From NCBI GenBank assembly GCA_038521345.1, contig JBCBKU010000004.1, positions 1-64,000 of the forward strand: a stretch of 64,000 bases of DNA, in the 5' to 3' direction. This document shows, one piece after another, positions 1-8,582 of this stretch. Made by a program: the position numbers and the translations under genes. Within the stretch, counting starts at the first letter, position 1. Each line of letters opens with the position of its first letter. The notes beneath the pieces were generated by a model, which was not told the DNA's origin, did not search any database, and worked only from the letters and a program-made list of their open reading frames with translations. Origin of the DNA: JBCBKU01 sp038521345 (lineage in GTDB: Bacteria > Pseudomonadota > Alphaproteobacteria > Rhodobacterales > Rhodobacteraceae).

Positions 1-2
1 GG

Positions 3-755
3 TTCGCGTCGATCTGGATTTTCACCCTGCGGCTGCCCTGGGAACTCGGTGCGGATTTCTTCCTGCGTCACCTTCTTGACGGCGACGCGGCCGCGAACAC
101 GCTGTCCTGGCGTTGGGTGGCCGGGCTGCAGACACCGGGCAAGACCTATGCGGCCCGCGCTTCCAACATCGCCAAATACACCGAGGGCCGCTTCCGGCCC
201 CAAGGCCTGGAACCATCGCCAGTGCCGCTCGACGGTACGCCGCATCCGCCAAAGGGCGATGCCCCCGTCAGCGACGCGCTGGATCCCGATCTGCCGACCG
301 GGTTCCTGTTGCACGAGGACGATCTGTCGCCCGGCTTTGCGCTCGACCGGGTCACCCCGACGGCAACCTTCGTGCTGAAGGCGACGGCGGCACGGTCCCC
401 GCTCGAAGTCGCGCCCATCGTCCATGACTTCGTTGACGGTGCGCTCGACGATTGCCTGGCGCGCTTCAAAGACAGATTGGGTCCGGTGACGGTCTCGGCG
501 GACGGTGCGGCGATCACGGACTGGGCGGCCAAGCACGGATGCCGCCAGATCGTGCTTGCCTATCCACCCACCGGACCGATCGCCGACCGGATGGGGGCGG
601 CGCAGCCCGCGCTTGAGAACGCCGGTCTGCCCTTGGTCCGGCTTATCCGGCCCTACGATGCGCTGGCCTGGCCCCATGCCACGGCGGGCTTTTTCAAGTT
701 CAAGGCCAAGATCCCACACTTGATCTCCGACCTGAACCTGCGCCCCGCGGCCTGA
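3..755 (+). CDS. Photolyase/cryptochrome-like FAD-binding protein, 3' part only, with a trailing alpha/beta domain
   Basis: The reading frame is open from the left edge, so the N-terminus is missing; 250 residues are visible. Residues 1-55 match the FAD-binding core of photolyases: WELGADFFLRHLLDGDAA followed by ANTLSWRWVAG. This motif aligns with the E. coli PhrB stretch carrying Asn378 and the electron-transfer residues Trp382 and Trp384; here N32, W36 and W38. After a proline-rich linker, residues ~95-245 look like a Rossmann-type domain resembling the photolyase antenna domain, which normally lies at the N-terminus. The protein ends at a TGA 42 bases before the hydantoinase gene. DNA repair or light sensing cannot be told apart from this fragment. 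The FAD-binding core is clear; the identity of the C-terminal domain is inference. Confidence 0.75.
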   Translation, partial: FASIWIFTLRLPWELGADFFLRHLLDGDAAANTLSWRWVAGLQTPGKTYAARASNIAKYTEGRFRPQGLEPSPVPLDGTPHPPKGDAPVSDALDPDLPTGFLLHEDDLSPGFALDRVTPTATFVLKATAARSPLEVAPIVHDFVDGALDDCLARFKDRLGPVTVSADGAAITDWAAKHGCRQIVLAYPPTGPIADRMGAAQPALENAGLPLVRLIRPYDALAWPHATAGFFKFKAKIPHLISDLNLRPAA

Positions 756-797
756 GCGCCCTTGCACCTGGGGCCCGCCCCATCCAATCATCGCTCC

Positions 798-2192
798 ATG
801 AACGCGCCTTTCGATCTCATTGTCCAGGGCGGGACGCTGGTCACCCCGGGCGGGGTGATGTCCGGCGATATAGGAATTCGCGGCGGCCGCATCGACGCGG
901 TGGGTCGGTCGCTTGGTGCCGCCCACAGCCTTCTTGACGCGACCGGCCGCGTGGTGACTCCCGGCGGTGTCGACCCACACGCCCATATCGAACAGCGCTC
1001 GGGCATGGGCCTTTGGAACGCGGATACGTGGGAAAGCGCAACGCATGCCGCCGCCATGGGAGGCACAACCTCGGTCATCGCGTTCGCGGCCCAGACCCGG
1101 GGCCAGCGCCTCGCCGATGCAGTGGCCGACTATGAGAAGCGCGCCGGGCGGGGGGCCCGGATCGACTATGCCTTCCACCTGATGCTGACGGATCCCGGCG
1201 CGCCCGATTTCGAGGATGATCTTCAACGGCTCATCGCCGAAGGGCACCGGACGCTGAAGGTGTTCACCACCTACGACATCCGTCTCGACGACACGGACAT
1301 CCTCAGGATCCTCGATCTCGCGCGCGAGGCGGGCGCACTGACCTGCGTCCACGCCGAAACGCATGCGCTGATCGCCCGCGCCACCGCGGAACTGGTGGCC
1401 CGCGGGATGACGAAACCCCGCCACCACGCCGCATCCCATCCGCGCTTGGCCGAGATCGAGGCGGTGGCCCGCGTGGTTCGCTTCGCCGAGGCCACCGGAG
1501 CGCCGGTGATGATCTTTCATGTCTCCACAATCGAGGCCGCCGATCTCATCCGTTCTGCACGGCGCCGGGGACTTCCCGTCGCCGCCGAAACCTGCCCGCA
1601 TTATCTGCTGATGACCGAAGAGGTGCTTGATCGTTCGGACGCCGCCAAATGGATGTGCTCGCCGCCGCAACGCTCCGAGGCCGATCGCGCGGGACTCTGG
1701 GCGGCGCTGGACCGGGGGGACATCGCACTGATTTCATCCGATCACGCCCCCTACCGCATGGACGAAAGCGGCAAGTTCGCGCATGGCGCGGACGCGCCCT
1801 TCCCGAAGATCGCGAATGGCATGCCGGGGCTTGAAACCCGGCTGCCCCTTATGTTCGACGCGATGGGCCATGGCGCGCGCGGCGGCCTTGCCGGTTTCGT
1901 CGATCGGGTGGCGGCGGCCCCCGCCCGGCTCCATGGCCTGACCAACAAGGGGCGGATCGCCCCGGGCGCTGATGCCGATCTGGTTCTCTGGGATCCCGAC
2001 CGCCTCACGACCTATGGCGACGACGATCTGCATTGCAACACAGGCTACAACCCATGGGCCGGGACTAGGATCCGAGGCTGGCCCGAAACGGTCCTTTGCC
2101 GGGGCGAGATCATCGTCTCGCAGGGCGCCTGCCACGCCGCCCCGGGTTCGGGCCGGCGCATCGATCGCACCTCTTGGAGACCTGCCCCATGA
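798..2192 (+). CDS. Dihydropyrimidinase/hydantoinase-family amidohydrolase
   Basis: This is a 464-residue cyclic amidohydrolase of the D-hydantoinase/dihydropyrimidinase/allantoinase group, which opens cyclic amide rings with a binuclear metal centre. All expected ligands are visible: DPHAHIE (H61, H63), the lysine that is usually carboxylated in LKVFTTYD (about residue 154), CVHAET, IFHVS, and the catalytic aspartate in SSDHAPYR. An in-frame TTG at 762 would add 12 residues, but the ATG at 798 gives the normal N-terminus of the family. Its stop overlaps the start of the VOC gene (ATGA), so the two are co-translated. With the DapA-like enzyme, aldehyde dehydrogenase and peptide-type importer nearby, a role in catabolism of an imported cyclic amide is plausible. 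The substrate is unknown. Confidence 0.88.
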   Translation: MNAPFDLIVQGGTLVTPGGVMSGDIGIRGGRIDAVGRSLGAAHSLLDATGRVVTPGGVDPHAHIEQRSGMGLWNADTWESATHAAAMGGTTSVIAFAAQTRGQRLADAVADYEKRAGRGARIDYAFHLMLTDPGAPDFEDDLQRLIAEGHRTLKVFTTYDIRLDDTDILRILDLAREAGALTCVHAETHALIARATAELVARGMTKPRHHAASHPRLAEIEAVARVVRFAEATGAPVMIFHVSTIEAADLIRSARRRGLPVAAETCPHYLLMTEEVLDRSDAAKWMCSPPQRSEADRAGLWAALDRGDIALISSDHAPYRMDESGKFAHGADAPFPKIANGMPGLETRLPLMFDAMGHGARGGLAGFVDRVAAAPARLHGLTNKGRIAPGADADLVLWDPDRLTTYGDDDLHCNTGYNPWAGTRIRGWPETVLCRGEIIVSQGACHAAPGSGRRIDRTSWRPAP

Positions 2193-2578
2193 CCCGACCC
2201 GACGGACCGGTCGATCTGACCATCGTCTTCTTCTATTACCGCGACCTGCCCCGCGCAGAGGCGTTCTACCGGAATGTCATGGGCTTTCCGCTGGCCATCG
2301 ATCAGGGCTGGGCCAAGATCATGAACATTGGTGGAGGCGCACATGTGGGCCTCGTCGACGAGGCCAAGGGCATGCACAACGCCGAGCCGGTGAAGCCGGT
2401 TCAGCTTTGCATCCGGGTGGGCGACGTCGATGCGTGGTATGCTTATGCCCGGACCGAGGAACTCGCCGGCCTCTCACCGCTATTCGAGAATGACGCGATC
2501 GGAATCCGCGCCTTCGTTTTCGACGATCCCGAAGGTTACCAGATCGAGGTTCAGGAGGCGACGCGGGATGGCGCGTGA
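2189..2578 (+). CDS. VOC-family (glyoxalase/dioxygenase fold) protein
   Basis: A 129-residue single-module protein of the vicinal oxygen chelate superfamily. It has the typical opening (IVFFYYRDLPRAEAFYRNVMGF), a central beta-strand region and the closing FDDPEGYQIEV motif, whose final glutamate is the usual metal ligand position. The ATG overlaps the hydantoinase stop by four bases, and a GGAGA ribosome site lies just upstream. The family contains isomerases, epimerases, dioxygenases and resistance proteins, so no reaction can be named. Its place between a ring-opening hydrolase and an aldolase-like enzyme suggests a step or an isomerisation in the same pathway. Confidence 0.8.
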   Translation: MTRPDGPVDLTIVFFYYRDLPRAEAFYRNVMGFPLAIDQGWAKIMNIGGGAHVGLVDEAKGMHNAEPVKPVQLCIRVGDVDAWYAYARTEELAGLSPLFENDAIGIRAFVFDDPEGYQIEVQEATRDGA

Positions 2579-3497
2579 AAGTATGAAGCTTGACGAAGCG
2601 GCGCGCGGCGTCTTCACCATCGCCGTCACCCCGTTCCGGCCCGATGGCGCGCTCGACACTCACAGCTTGCCTCGGATGGTCGATTTCTATCTCGAGAAGG
2701 GCGCCACCGGGCTGACGATCCTCGGCATGATGGGCGAGGCCGGGAAGCTTACCCCCGAGGAAAGTCGGATCGTGATCCAGTCGGTTACAGCACGGACGTC
2801 GGTTCCTGTCGTTGTTGGCGTGTCGGCGCCGGGTCTTGCTGCCATGGGGGATCTGGCCAAAGCCGCGATGGAGTCCGGCGCGGCGGGGGTCATGGTGGCC
2901 CCGACCGGCGGGTTGCGGACCGATGCTCAGATCTACGGGTACTTCCTGAATGTGGCCGAGACCCTGGGGGAGATTCCTTTTGTCCTTCAGGACTTTCCGC
3001 TGGTCACCGGCGTTCAGATCGACCCTGCGGTCATACTGCAGATCGTGGCGGATTGCCCGACATGCGTGATGCTGAAGCACGAGGACTGGCCGGGGCTCGA
3101 GAAGATCAGTGCGCTGCGCGCCGCGTCCGAGGCGGGCGCGCGGCGCATCTCGGTCCTGTGCGGGAACGGCGGACTGTTCCTGCCCGAGGAGATGGGCCGC
3201 GGTGCCGATGGTGCAATGACGGGGTTCGCCTATCCCGAGATGATGGCAGGGGTCGTGGAAGCCATGGAGGCAGGAGACCCGGACGCGGCGCAGACCCTCT
3301 TCGACATCTACCTGCCCCTCGTGCGCTATGAAAACCAGCCCGGCCTCGGACTCGCCATCCGCAAGGCAACCCTTGCGGAACGCGGGGCAATCGCCCACCC
3401 GACGCTGCGCCGGCCGGGCCCGAGCCTGAGCGCAGCGGCCGAGGCCGAACGCCGGCGTCTGATCGCACGACTGGAAGCTGCGCTCGCCCAGTTCTGA
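2568..3497 (+). CDS. DapA-superfamily lyase/aldolase, not a true dihydrodipicolinate synthase
   Basis: A 309-residue class I aldolase-type TIM barrel of the dihydrodipicolinate synthase/N-acetylneuraminate lyase superfamily. The Schiff-base lysine is present in CVMLKHEDWPG. The two threonines of the DapA GTTGE motif are methionines here (GMMGEAGKL), and the tyrosine of the YNVP motif is replaced (FVLQDFPLVTG). DapA's proton relay is therefore absent, and lysine synthesis is unlikely to be its role. The ATG at 2568, preceded by AGGAGG at a good distance, overlaps the end of the VOC gene by 11 bases. A dehydratase or retro-aldolase step in a catabolic operon is the best inference. Confidence 0.85.
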   Translation: MARESMKLDEAARGVFTIAVTPFRPDGALDTHSLPRMVDFYLEKGATGLTILGMMGEAGKLTPEESRIVIQSVTARTSVPVVVGVSAPGLAAMGDLAKAAMESGAAGVMVAPTGGLRTDAQIYGYFLNVAETLGEIPFVLQDFPLVTGVQIDPAVILQIVADCPTCVMLKHEDWPGLEKISALRAASEAGARRISVLCGNGGLFLPEEMGRGADGAMTGFAYPEMMAGVVEAMEAGDPDAAQTLFDIYLPLVRYENQPGLGLAIRKATLAERGAIAHPTLRRPGPSLSAAAEAERRRLIARLEAALAQF

Positions 3498-3518
3498 CCA
3501 AGACAAGCCTGGTGCGGG

Positions 3519-4961
3519 CTAGCCGTGCCGCACCGCAACGGTCTTCAGCGCCGAGAAGCCATAGAGCGCCTCGAACCCCTTCTCGCGGCCGTGGCCGGAT
3601 TTCCCGCGGCCACCGAACGGCAGTTCGACCCCGCCACCGGCACCGTAATTGTTCACGAAGACCTGCCCCGAATTCAGCGCCCGAGCGAGACGGAATTGCC
3701 GCGCCCCGTCAGCCGTCCAAACCGACGCGACCAATCCATAATCCGTCCCGTTCGCAATCGCGATCGCTTCGTCTTCGTCGTCGAACGGCAGGATGACCTG
3801 TACTGGACCGAAGACCTCGTCCCGGGCCAGCCGGTGGTCCGGCGCGACATCCCCGAAAAGACGCGGGGCAAAGTAATGTCCTCCGGCAGGCGCCGCGGCA
3901 TCGACCTCACCTTCGGCCAACACTGTCAGCCCTGACCCGTCCTCAAGAAATCCGTTCACAATCCCGGACTGGCGCGCTGAAATGAGCGGACCGAGATCCC
4001 GATCCGCGAGCGCTGGCGCGGCCCGGAGACCGCGATATGCCTCGGCCATGCGCGCGGTCACCTCATCAAGGCGGGATCGCTCGACGAGGATCCGCGATGA
4101 GGCCGAACATGTCTGACCTGCATTCTGAATGCCCGCGCCCACCAGAAACGGCAGCGCTGCGTCAATATCCGCATCGGCGAAGACCACCTGCGGCGACTTT
4201 CCACCAAGCTCAAGCGTCACGGGAACAACGTTGCGTGCCGCCGCGGTCTGAACCGCGGTGCCCACGCCCACCGACCCTGTGAACGAGACGTGATGGACGC
4301 CCGCATGCCCTGCCAGCGCCGCTCCGGCCGTCTCGCCGTGGCCCGGGACCACGTTGAGGGCCCCTGCCGGAAGCCCGGCCTCATGCGCCAGATCGGCAAA
4401 GGCCAACGCGGTCAGGCAGGCCTCTTCCGCGGGCTTCAGTACACAGGCGTTTCCCATAGCAAGTGCCGCCCCCACGGACCGCCCGATGATCTGCATCGGA
4501 TAGTTCCACGGGATGATATGCCCGGTGACGCCATGCGGCTCGCGGAGAGTGTAGACCGTATAGCCTTCGAGATAGGGGATGGTCTCGCCCATGATCTTAT
4601 CGGCAGCGCCCCCGTAGAATTCCAGGTACCGCGCGAGTGCCCGCGCATCCGCACGCGCCTGGCTCAGCGGCTTGCCCACATCGCGGGCTTCGATCCGGGC
4701 AAGGTCTTCGACGCGGTCGGCAACCCTGCGTCCGAGTTCGGCGAGGATCCGGCCGCGTTCGGCCGCGGTACAGCGTCCCCATGCGCCGTCAAGTGACGCC
4801 GTGGCGGCGGCGACGGCGGCGTCGATCTCGGCGGGGCCACCGCCGGCGATCCGCCCGATCTCTTCGCCGGTCGAGGGATCCTCGAGACCCAGATGCGTGT
4901 CGACCGGCACCCAGATGCCGTCGATGAACACCTGATCGGACGGGAACCAAAGATCTTCCAT
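3519..4961 (-). CDS. NAD(P)-dependent aldehyde dehydrogenase
   Basis: A 480-residue member of the ALDH superfamily (betaine/aminobutyraldehyde/semialdehyde dehydrogenase type) that oxidises an aldehyde to the acid. The cofactor site GFTGSVGVG-like motif (SFTGSVGVGTA), the general-base glutamate in VTLELGGKSP and the catalytic cysteine in NAGQTCSASSR are all present. Length is normal. The start lies 37 bases after the stop of the fused ABC ATPase on the same strand, so it is probably the last gene of the importer operon (8362 to 3519). It converges on the DapA-like gene with 21 bases between the stops. A semialdehyde made by the hydantoinase/aldolase pathway is a reasonable but unproven substrate. 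Confidence 0.92.
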   Translation of the reverse strand: MEDLWFPSDQVFIDGIWVPVDTHLGLEDPSTGEEIGRIAGGGPAEIDAAVAAATASLDGAWGRCTAAERGRILAELGRRVADRVEDLARIEARDVGKPLSQARADARALARYLEFYGGAADKIMGETIPYLEGYTVYTLREPHGVTGHIIPWNYPMQIIGRSVGAALAMGNACVLKPAEEACLTALAFADLAHEAGLPAGALNVVPGHGETAGAALAGHAGVHHVSFTGSVGVGTAVQTAAARNVVPVTLELGGKSPQVVFADADIDAALPFLVGAGIQNAGQTCSASSRILVERSRLDEVTARMAEAYRGLRAAPALADRDLGPLISARQSGIVNGFLEDGSGLTVLAEGEVDAAAPAGGHYFAPRLFGDVAPDHRLARDEVFGPVQVILPFDDEDEAIAIANGTDYGLVASVWTADGARQFRLARALNSGQVFVNNYGAGGGVELPFGGRGKSGHGREKGFEALYGFSALKTVAVRHG

Positions 4962-4998
4962 GCATCCTCCAATGAGCGTCCTGCGCCCGGGTCGGTAC

Positions 4999-6603
4999 TT
5001 AGGTGCCGAACTTTCTGTCGCCTTGCCACGCCTCGGGGATCCGCGGCGCCGCAGCGATCAACGCCCGAGTATAGGGATGATCGGGCCTTTCGAACACGGC
5101 CTCGGTCGGTCCGTCTTCGACGATCTTGCCGGCCTTCATGACATAGACCCGGTCCGTCACCACGCGCACAACGGAAAGGTCATGGCTGATGAAAAGATAG
5201 CTGAGGCCATAGCGCTCCTGCAGATCCGACAGGAGATCGAGGATCTGGGCGCGCACCCGCACGTCCAGCGCCGAGACCGCCTCGTCCAGTACAATGAGAT
5301 CCGGGCGCAGGATCAACGCGCGCGCAATCGCGATTCTCTGGCGCTGCCCCCCGGAAAACTCGTGTATATACTTGTGCTTGTCGTCCGGGTTTAATCCCAC
5401 ATCAAGCAGTGCCTGATCGATGGCCTCCTCGCGCTCTGGCACGGCTCCTTCGGCAAGGTGGAACGGCTCGGTGATCAGGCGGGCGACCCGGTGGCGCGGG
5501 TTGAACGAACCGAAGGGGTCCTGGAACACGACCTGCATGCGGCGCCGGAGCGCCGCCGGTACCCGGCCCGCGACAACCGGCGCACCACCCAGCCGGATTT
5601 CACCGCCTTGAAGGCTTTCAAGCCCGAGGATTGCGCGGGTCAGCGTCGATTTCCCGCATCCGGATTCCCCCACGAGGCCAACGCTTTCGCCCTCCCCCAC
5701 GATCAGATTCACCCCGTCCACCGCACGCAGGGGCGGTGGACGCTGAAAAAAGCCGGTTCTCGAAAGGGGATAGGCCCGGACGACGTCACGCACTTCGAGC
5801 ACCGGGGCGGCGGCCGCGGCCCTTGGGGGCCGCACGGGCGCGTGGGACGAGGCCGCAAAGAGCGCTTGCGTATAGGGATGCGCCCGGGTCCGGAAGAGCG
5901 ACTCGGTCCGGCCCGCTTCGACGATAGCGCCGTCCTTCATCACGGCGACGTGATCGGCCAGACCCGACACCACCGCCAGATCATGGGTGATCAGGAGAAG
6001 CCCCATCCCCTCGTCGGCCACGAGCCCGCGCAAAAGATCAAGGATCTGGGCCTGTGTCGTCACGTCGAGGGCCGTCGTGGGCTCATCGGCGATCAGGAGC
6101 CGCGGGCGCAACGCCACGGCCATCGCGATGCAGACCCGTTGGCGCTGACCACCCGAAAGTTCATGAGGATACCGGTCCAGCTTGAAGCGGTCGGCGGTCA
6201 GGCCGACACGGTCCAGTCGGTCCCGGGCGACGCGCAGCGCCTCGGCTCGGTCGGCAACACCATGGACCATGAGCGTTTCGGCGACCTGGTCCCCGATTGT
6301 CTGCACGGGGTTCAGCGCCGTCATCGGCTCTTGGAAGATCATGCCGATCTCGCCGCCCCGGATCTCGCACATATCCGCTTCGCTCAATGCCAGTAGATCG
6401 CGCCCCGCCAGCGCTGTGTGCCCGCTCACCTGCGCGCCCGACGGCAGAAGCTGCATCACCGACAAAGCGGTCATAGACTTGCCCGACCCACTCTCGCCAA
6501 CAAGACCGAAGACATCCCCTTCGCGCATCTCGAAGGCCACGTCGCGCAGGATCGACGTCCCGTTGATTGAAAGTGTCAGATCGCGAACGGACAGCAGGCT
6601 CAT
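4999..6603 (-). CDS. Fused dual-ATPase subunit of a peptide-type ABC importer (DppD-DppF fusion)
   Basis: A 534-residue cytoplasmic protein with two complete nucleotide-binding domains in tandem. The first (about 1-250) has Walker A GESGSGKSM, signature LSGGQRQRV and Walker B LLIADEPTTALDV. The second (about 270-530) has GESGCGKST, FSGGQRQRI and LIVLDEAVSALDV. Each half carries the C-terminal oligopeptide-transporter region (HPYTQAL, HPYTRAL). It powers import through the two permeases encoded just upstream, with which it shares a four-base ATGA overlap (6600-6603). The fused form replaces separate DppD and DppF subunits. The second Walker B has DEAVSALDV, which is normal. Confidence 0.95.
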   Translation of the reverse strand: MSLLSVRDLTLSINGTSILRDVAFEMREGDVFGLVGESGSGKSMTALSVMQLLPSGAQVSGHTALAGRDLLALSEADMCEIRGGEIGMIFQEPMTALNPVQTIGDQVAETLMVHGVADRAEALRVARDRLDRVGLTADRFKLDRYPHELSGGQRQRVCIAMAVALRPRLLIADEPTTALDVTTQAQILDLLRGLVADEGMGLLLITHDLAVVSGLADHVAVMKDGAIVEAGRTESLFRTRAHPYTQALFAASSHAPVRPPRAAAAAPVLEVRDVVRAYPLSRTGFFQRPPPLRAVDGVNLIVGEGESVGLVGESGCGKSTLTRAILGLESLQGGEIRLGGAPVVAGRVPAALRRRMQVVFQDPFGSFNPRHRVARLITEPFHLAEGAVPEREEAIDQALLDVGLNPDDKHKYIHEFSGGQRQRIAIARALILRPDLIVLDEAVSALDVRVRAQILDLLSDLQERYGLSYLFISHDLSVVRVVTDRVYVMKAGKIVEDGPTEAVFERPDHPYTRALIAAAPRIPEAWQGDRKFGT

Positions 6604-7418
6604 CGGTCGCGCCTCAGTCGCGGATCGAGCACGTCACGAAGACCGTCACCCATCAGGTTCAGTCCAAGGACCATGAAGACGATGGCAAGGCCCGGGATCA
6701 CGGCCATGTGCGGGGCAAGGGAAATCAGCGTCTGGCTTTCTGCCAGCATTCGGCCCCATGACGGCACTGGTGGCTGCGCCCCCAGCCCGACATAGGAAAG
6801 CCCCGCCTCGGCGATGATGCCAAGCGAAAAGCTGATCGTGCCCTGAACGATCAGAAGGTTGGCGATATTGGGCAGGATGTGCTCGGCCGAGATCCGGATC
6901 TTCCCCTTTCCGGCCACGCGGGCCGCGAGAATATAGTCCAGCGTCCAAAGACTGAGTGCGCCACCGCGGGTGACGCGCGCGAAGACAGGGATGTTGATCA
7001 GTGCAATGGCAAGGATCGCGTTCAGGGCCGAGGGCCCGTAAACGGCCGTAATCAGAATGGCCACCACCAGTGGTGGGAAGGCCAGCACCAGATCATTGCC
7101 ACGCATGATGATATCGTCGATCAGCCCGCCCCGGTTCGCCGCCGCATGCAGCCCAAGAGGCACGCCGACAACCATGCCGACCACAACGGCAACGATGGCG
7201 ACTGCAATCGACGTGCGGGCGCCCACCATGACCATCGAAAGGATGTCCCGCCCGAGATGGTCGGTCCCCAGAAGATGTGCCCCGCCCGGCGGCGCCATGC
7301 GTGCCTGTATGTCGAGATCGGTCACATCGAATGGCGTCCAGACCAACGAGACCAGCGCGCCGATTACAAAGATCGTGGTCAGCGCCGCGCCGATCCAGAT
7401 GGAAACCGGCAGCCTCAT
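6600..7418 (-). CDS. Peptide-type ABC importer permease (DppC-like)
   Basis: A 272-residue inner-membrane permease of the DppC/OppC family with about six transmembrane helices. The start region has the extracytoplasmic loop typical of this subunit (GTDHLGRDILSMVMVGAR). The coupling motif for the ATPase is around EAGLSYVGLGAQPPVPSWGRM, which is characteristic of DppC. It overlaps the DppB-like gene upstream and the ATPase gene downstream by four bases each, showing a tightly coupled operon. Peptides, nickel complexes or other small amides are the known range of substrates for the family; the neighbouring hydantoinase pathway suggests a cyclic amide or dipeptide-like compound. Confidence 0.94.
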   Translation of the reverse strand: MRLPVSIWIGAALTTIFVIGALVSLVWTPFDVTDLDIQARMAPPGGAHLLGTDHLGRDILSMVMVGARTSIAVAIVAVVVGMVVGVPLGLHAAANRGGLIDDIIMRGNDLVLAFPPLVVAILITAVYGPSALNAILAIALINIPVFARVTRGGALSLWTLDYILAARVAGKGKIRISAEHILPNIANLLIVQGTISFSLGIIAEAGLSYVGLGAQPPVPSWGRMLAESQTLISLAPHMAVIPGLAIVFMVLGLNLMGDGLRDVLDPRLRRDR

Positions 7419-8362
7419 CCGCGCCGCCTCAGCCGCGGATCGATGGCGGCATACGCAAGATCGACAAGGAAGTTCACTGTGATCGCCGTAAAGACCAGAA
7501 GCATGACGGTGGACTCGACCACGACAAGGTCGCGCTGTGTGATCCCCTGAAAGATCAGCCGTCCGAGCCCCGGGAGGAAGAACACGTTCTCGATAATGAT
7601 GGCGTTGGCCAAAAGAAACGAGAATTGCAGCCCGACGATGGTCATGACCGGGATCAGGGCGTTCCGCATCGCATGGCGGCGCGTGACCTGCGCGTGGCTC
7701 AGGCCCTTTGCCCGAGCCGTTCGGATGTAATCCTGACCCAGGGTCTCGAGCATGCTTGAGCGCATGACACGGCTCATGATCGCGGCTTGCGTCAGGCCAA
7801 GTGCAAGGGCCGGCAGAGTCAGGGCCTTAAGCCCGGCGCCCAAACCGGCCTCCCAGCCCGGGAAACCGCCGGCCGAAAACCAACCCAGGCCGATTGCGAA
7901 GAAGAAGACCAGAAGCATGGCGAACCAGAAATTCGGCAGCGCAATACCGACTTGGGTAACCCCCATGATCGCCACATCCGCAAGCGTGCCGCGCCGCGCG
8001 GCCGCGATCATGCCCACCGGCAGGGCGATCACCGCCGCAAGCGCCATAGCGTAAAGTGTAAGCGGGAGAGAGACGGTGATGCGGGCCGCGATGAGCTCTC
8101 CCACGGGCACGCGGTACGTATAGGACGTTCCGAAATCGCCGATCAGCATGCCCGTGACCCAGCTGAGATAACGGGTGATCGGTGCCTCATCGAGACCGAG
8201 TTCCCGGCGCAGCGCGTCGACGGATTCGGGCGACGCCTCGAGCCCCAGCATGAACGTCGCCGGATCGCCGGGCACGATCTCAAGCGTGAAGAAGATGACG
8301 ATGCTCGCCACCCAAAGCGATAGAACTAGAGAACCGAGTCGGGTGGCGGCGTACCGGAGCAT
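7415..8362 (-). CDS. Peptide-type ABC importer permease (DppB-like)
   Basis: A 315-residue permease of the DppB/OppB family with six predicted membrane helices. It opens with MLRYAATRLGSLVLSLWVAS, a standard DppB N-terminus, followed by the conserved FFTLEIVPGDPATFMLG and a periplasmic stretch with LGLDEAPITRYLSWV. The EAA-type loop lies near the C-terminus (RTARAKGLSHAQVTRRHAMRN region). It is the first gene of the minus-strand importer operon and is divergent from the glycine-repeat protein gene, with about 220 bases between. The matching binding protein is probably the one at 11762-13234, which is separated by four unrelated genes. Confidence 0.94.
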   Translation of the reverse strand: MLRYAATRLGSLVLSLWVASIVIFFTLEIVPGDPATFMLGLEASPESVDALRRELGLDEAPITRYLSWVTGMLIGDFGTSYTYRVPVGELIAARITVSLPLTLYAMALAAVIALPVGMIAAARRGTLADVAIMGVTQVGIALPNFWFAMLLVFFFAIGLGWFSAGGFPGWEAGLGAGLKALTLPALALGLTQAAIMSRVMRSSMLETLGQDYIRTARAKGLSHAQVTRRHAMRNALIPVMTIVGLQFSFLLANAIIIENVFFLPGLGRLIFQGITQRDLVVVESTVMLLVFTAITVNFLVDLAYAAIDPRLRRRG

Positions 8363-8582
8363 GTGCGCGAGGCTAATCCAGTGGCTGCGAGGGCGCCACT
8401 GACGAATGATCGGTTAAATTCCCCCTAAGATTGGCCGGATCTCGCCGACAGTCTGGGAACATTTCGGCGACTGTCAACAAATTGCAACACAATAGCTGGT
8501 GCAGCCATTTGACCACCAGACTATATGTGCGCTAACTCAAAACACCGCTTGCTGGAGAGCGGCCATAGTCTGGGGGCAGATA

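Noticed and set aside
2319..3506. Long minus-strand open frame opposite the DapA-like gene
   Set aside because: It mirrors the VOC and DapA-like coding regions and has no recognisable domain.
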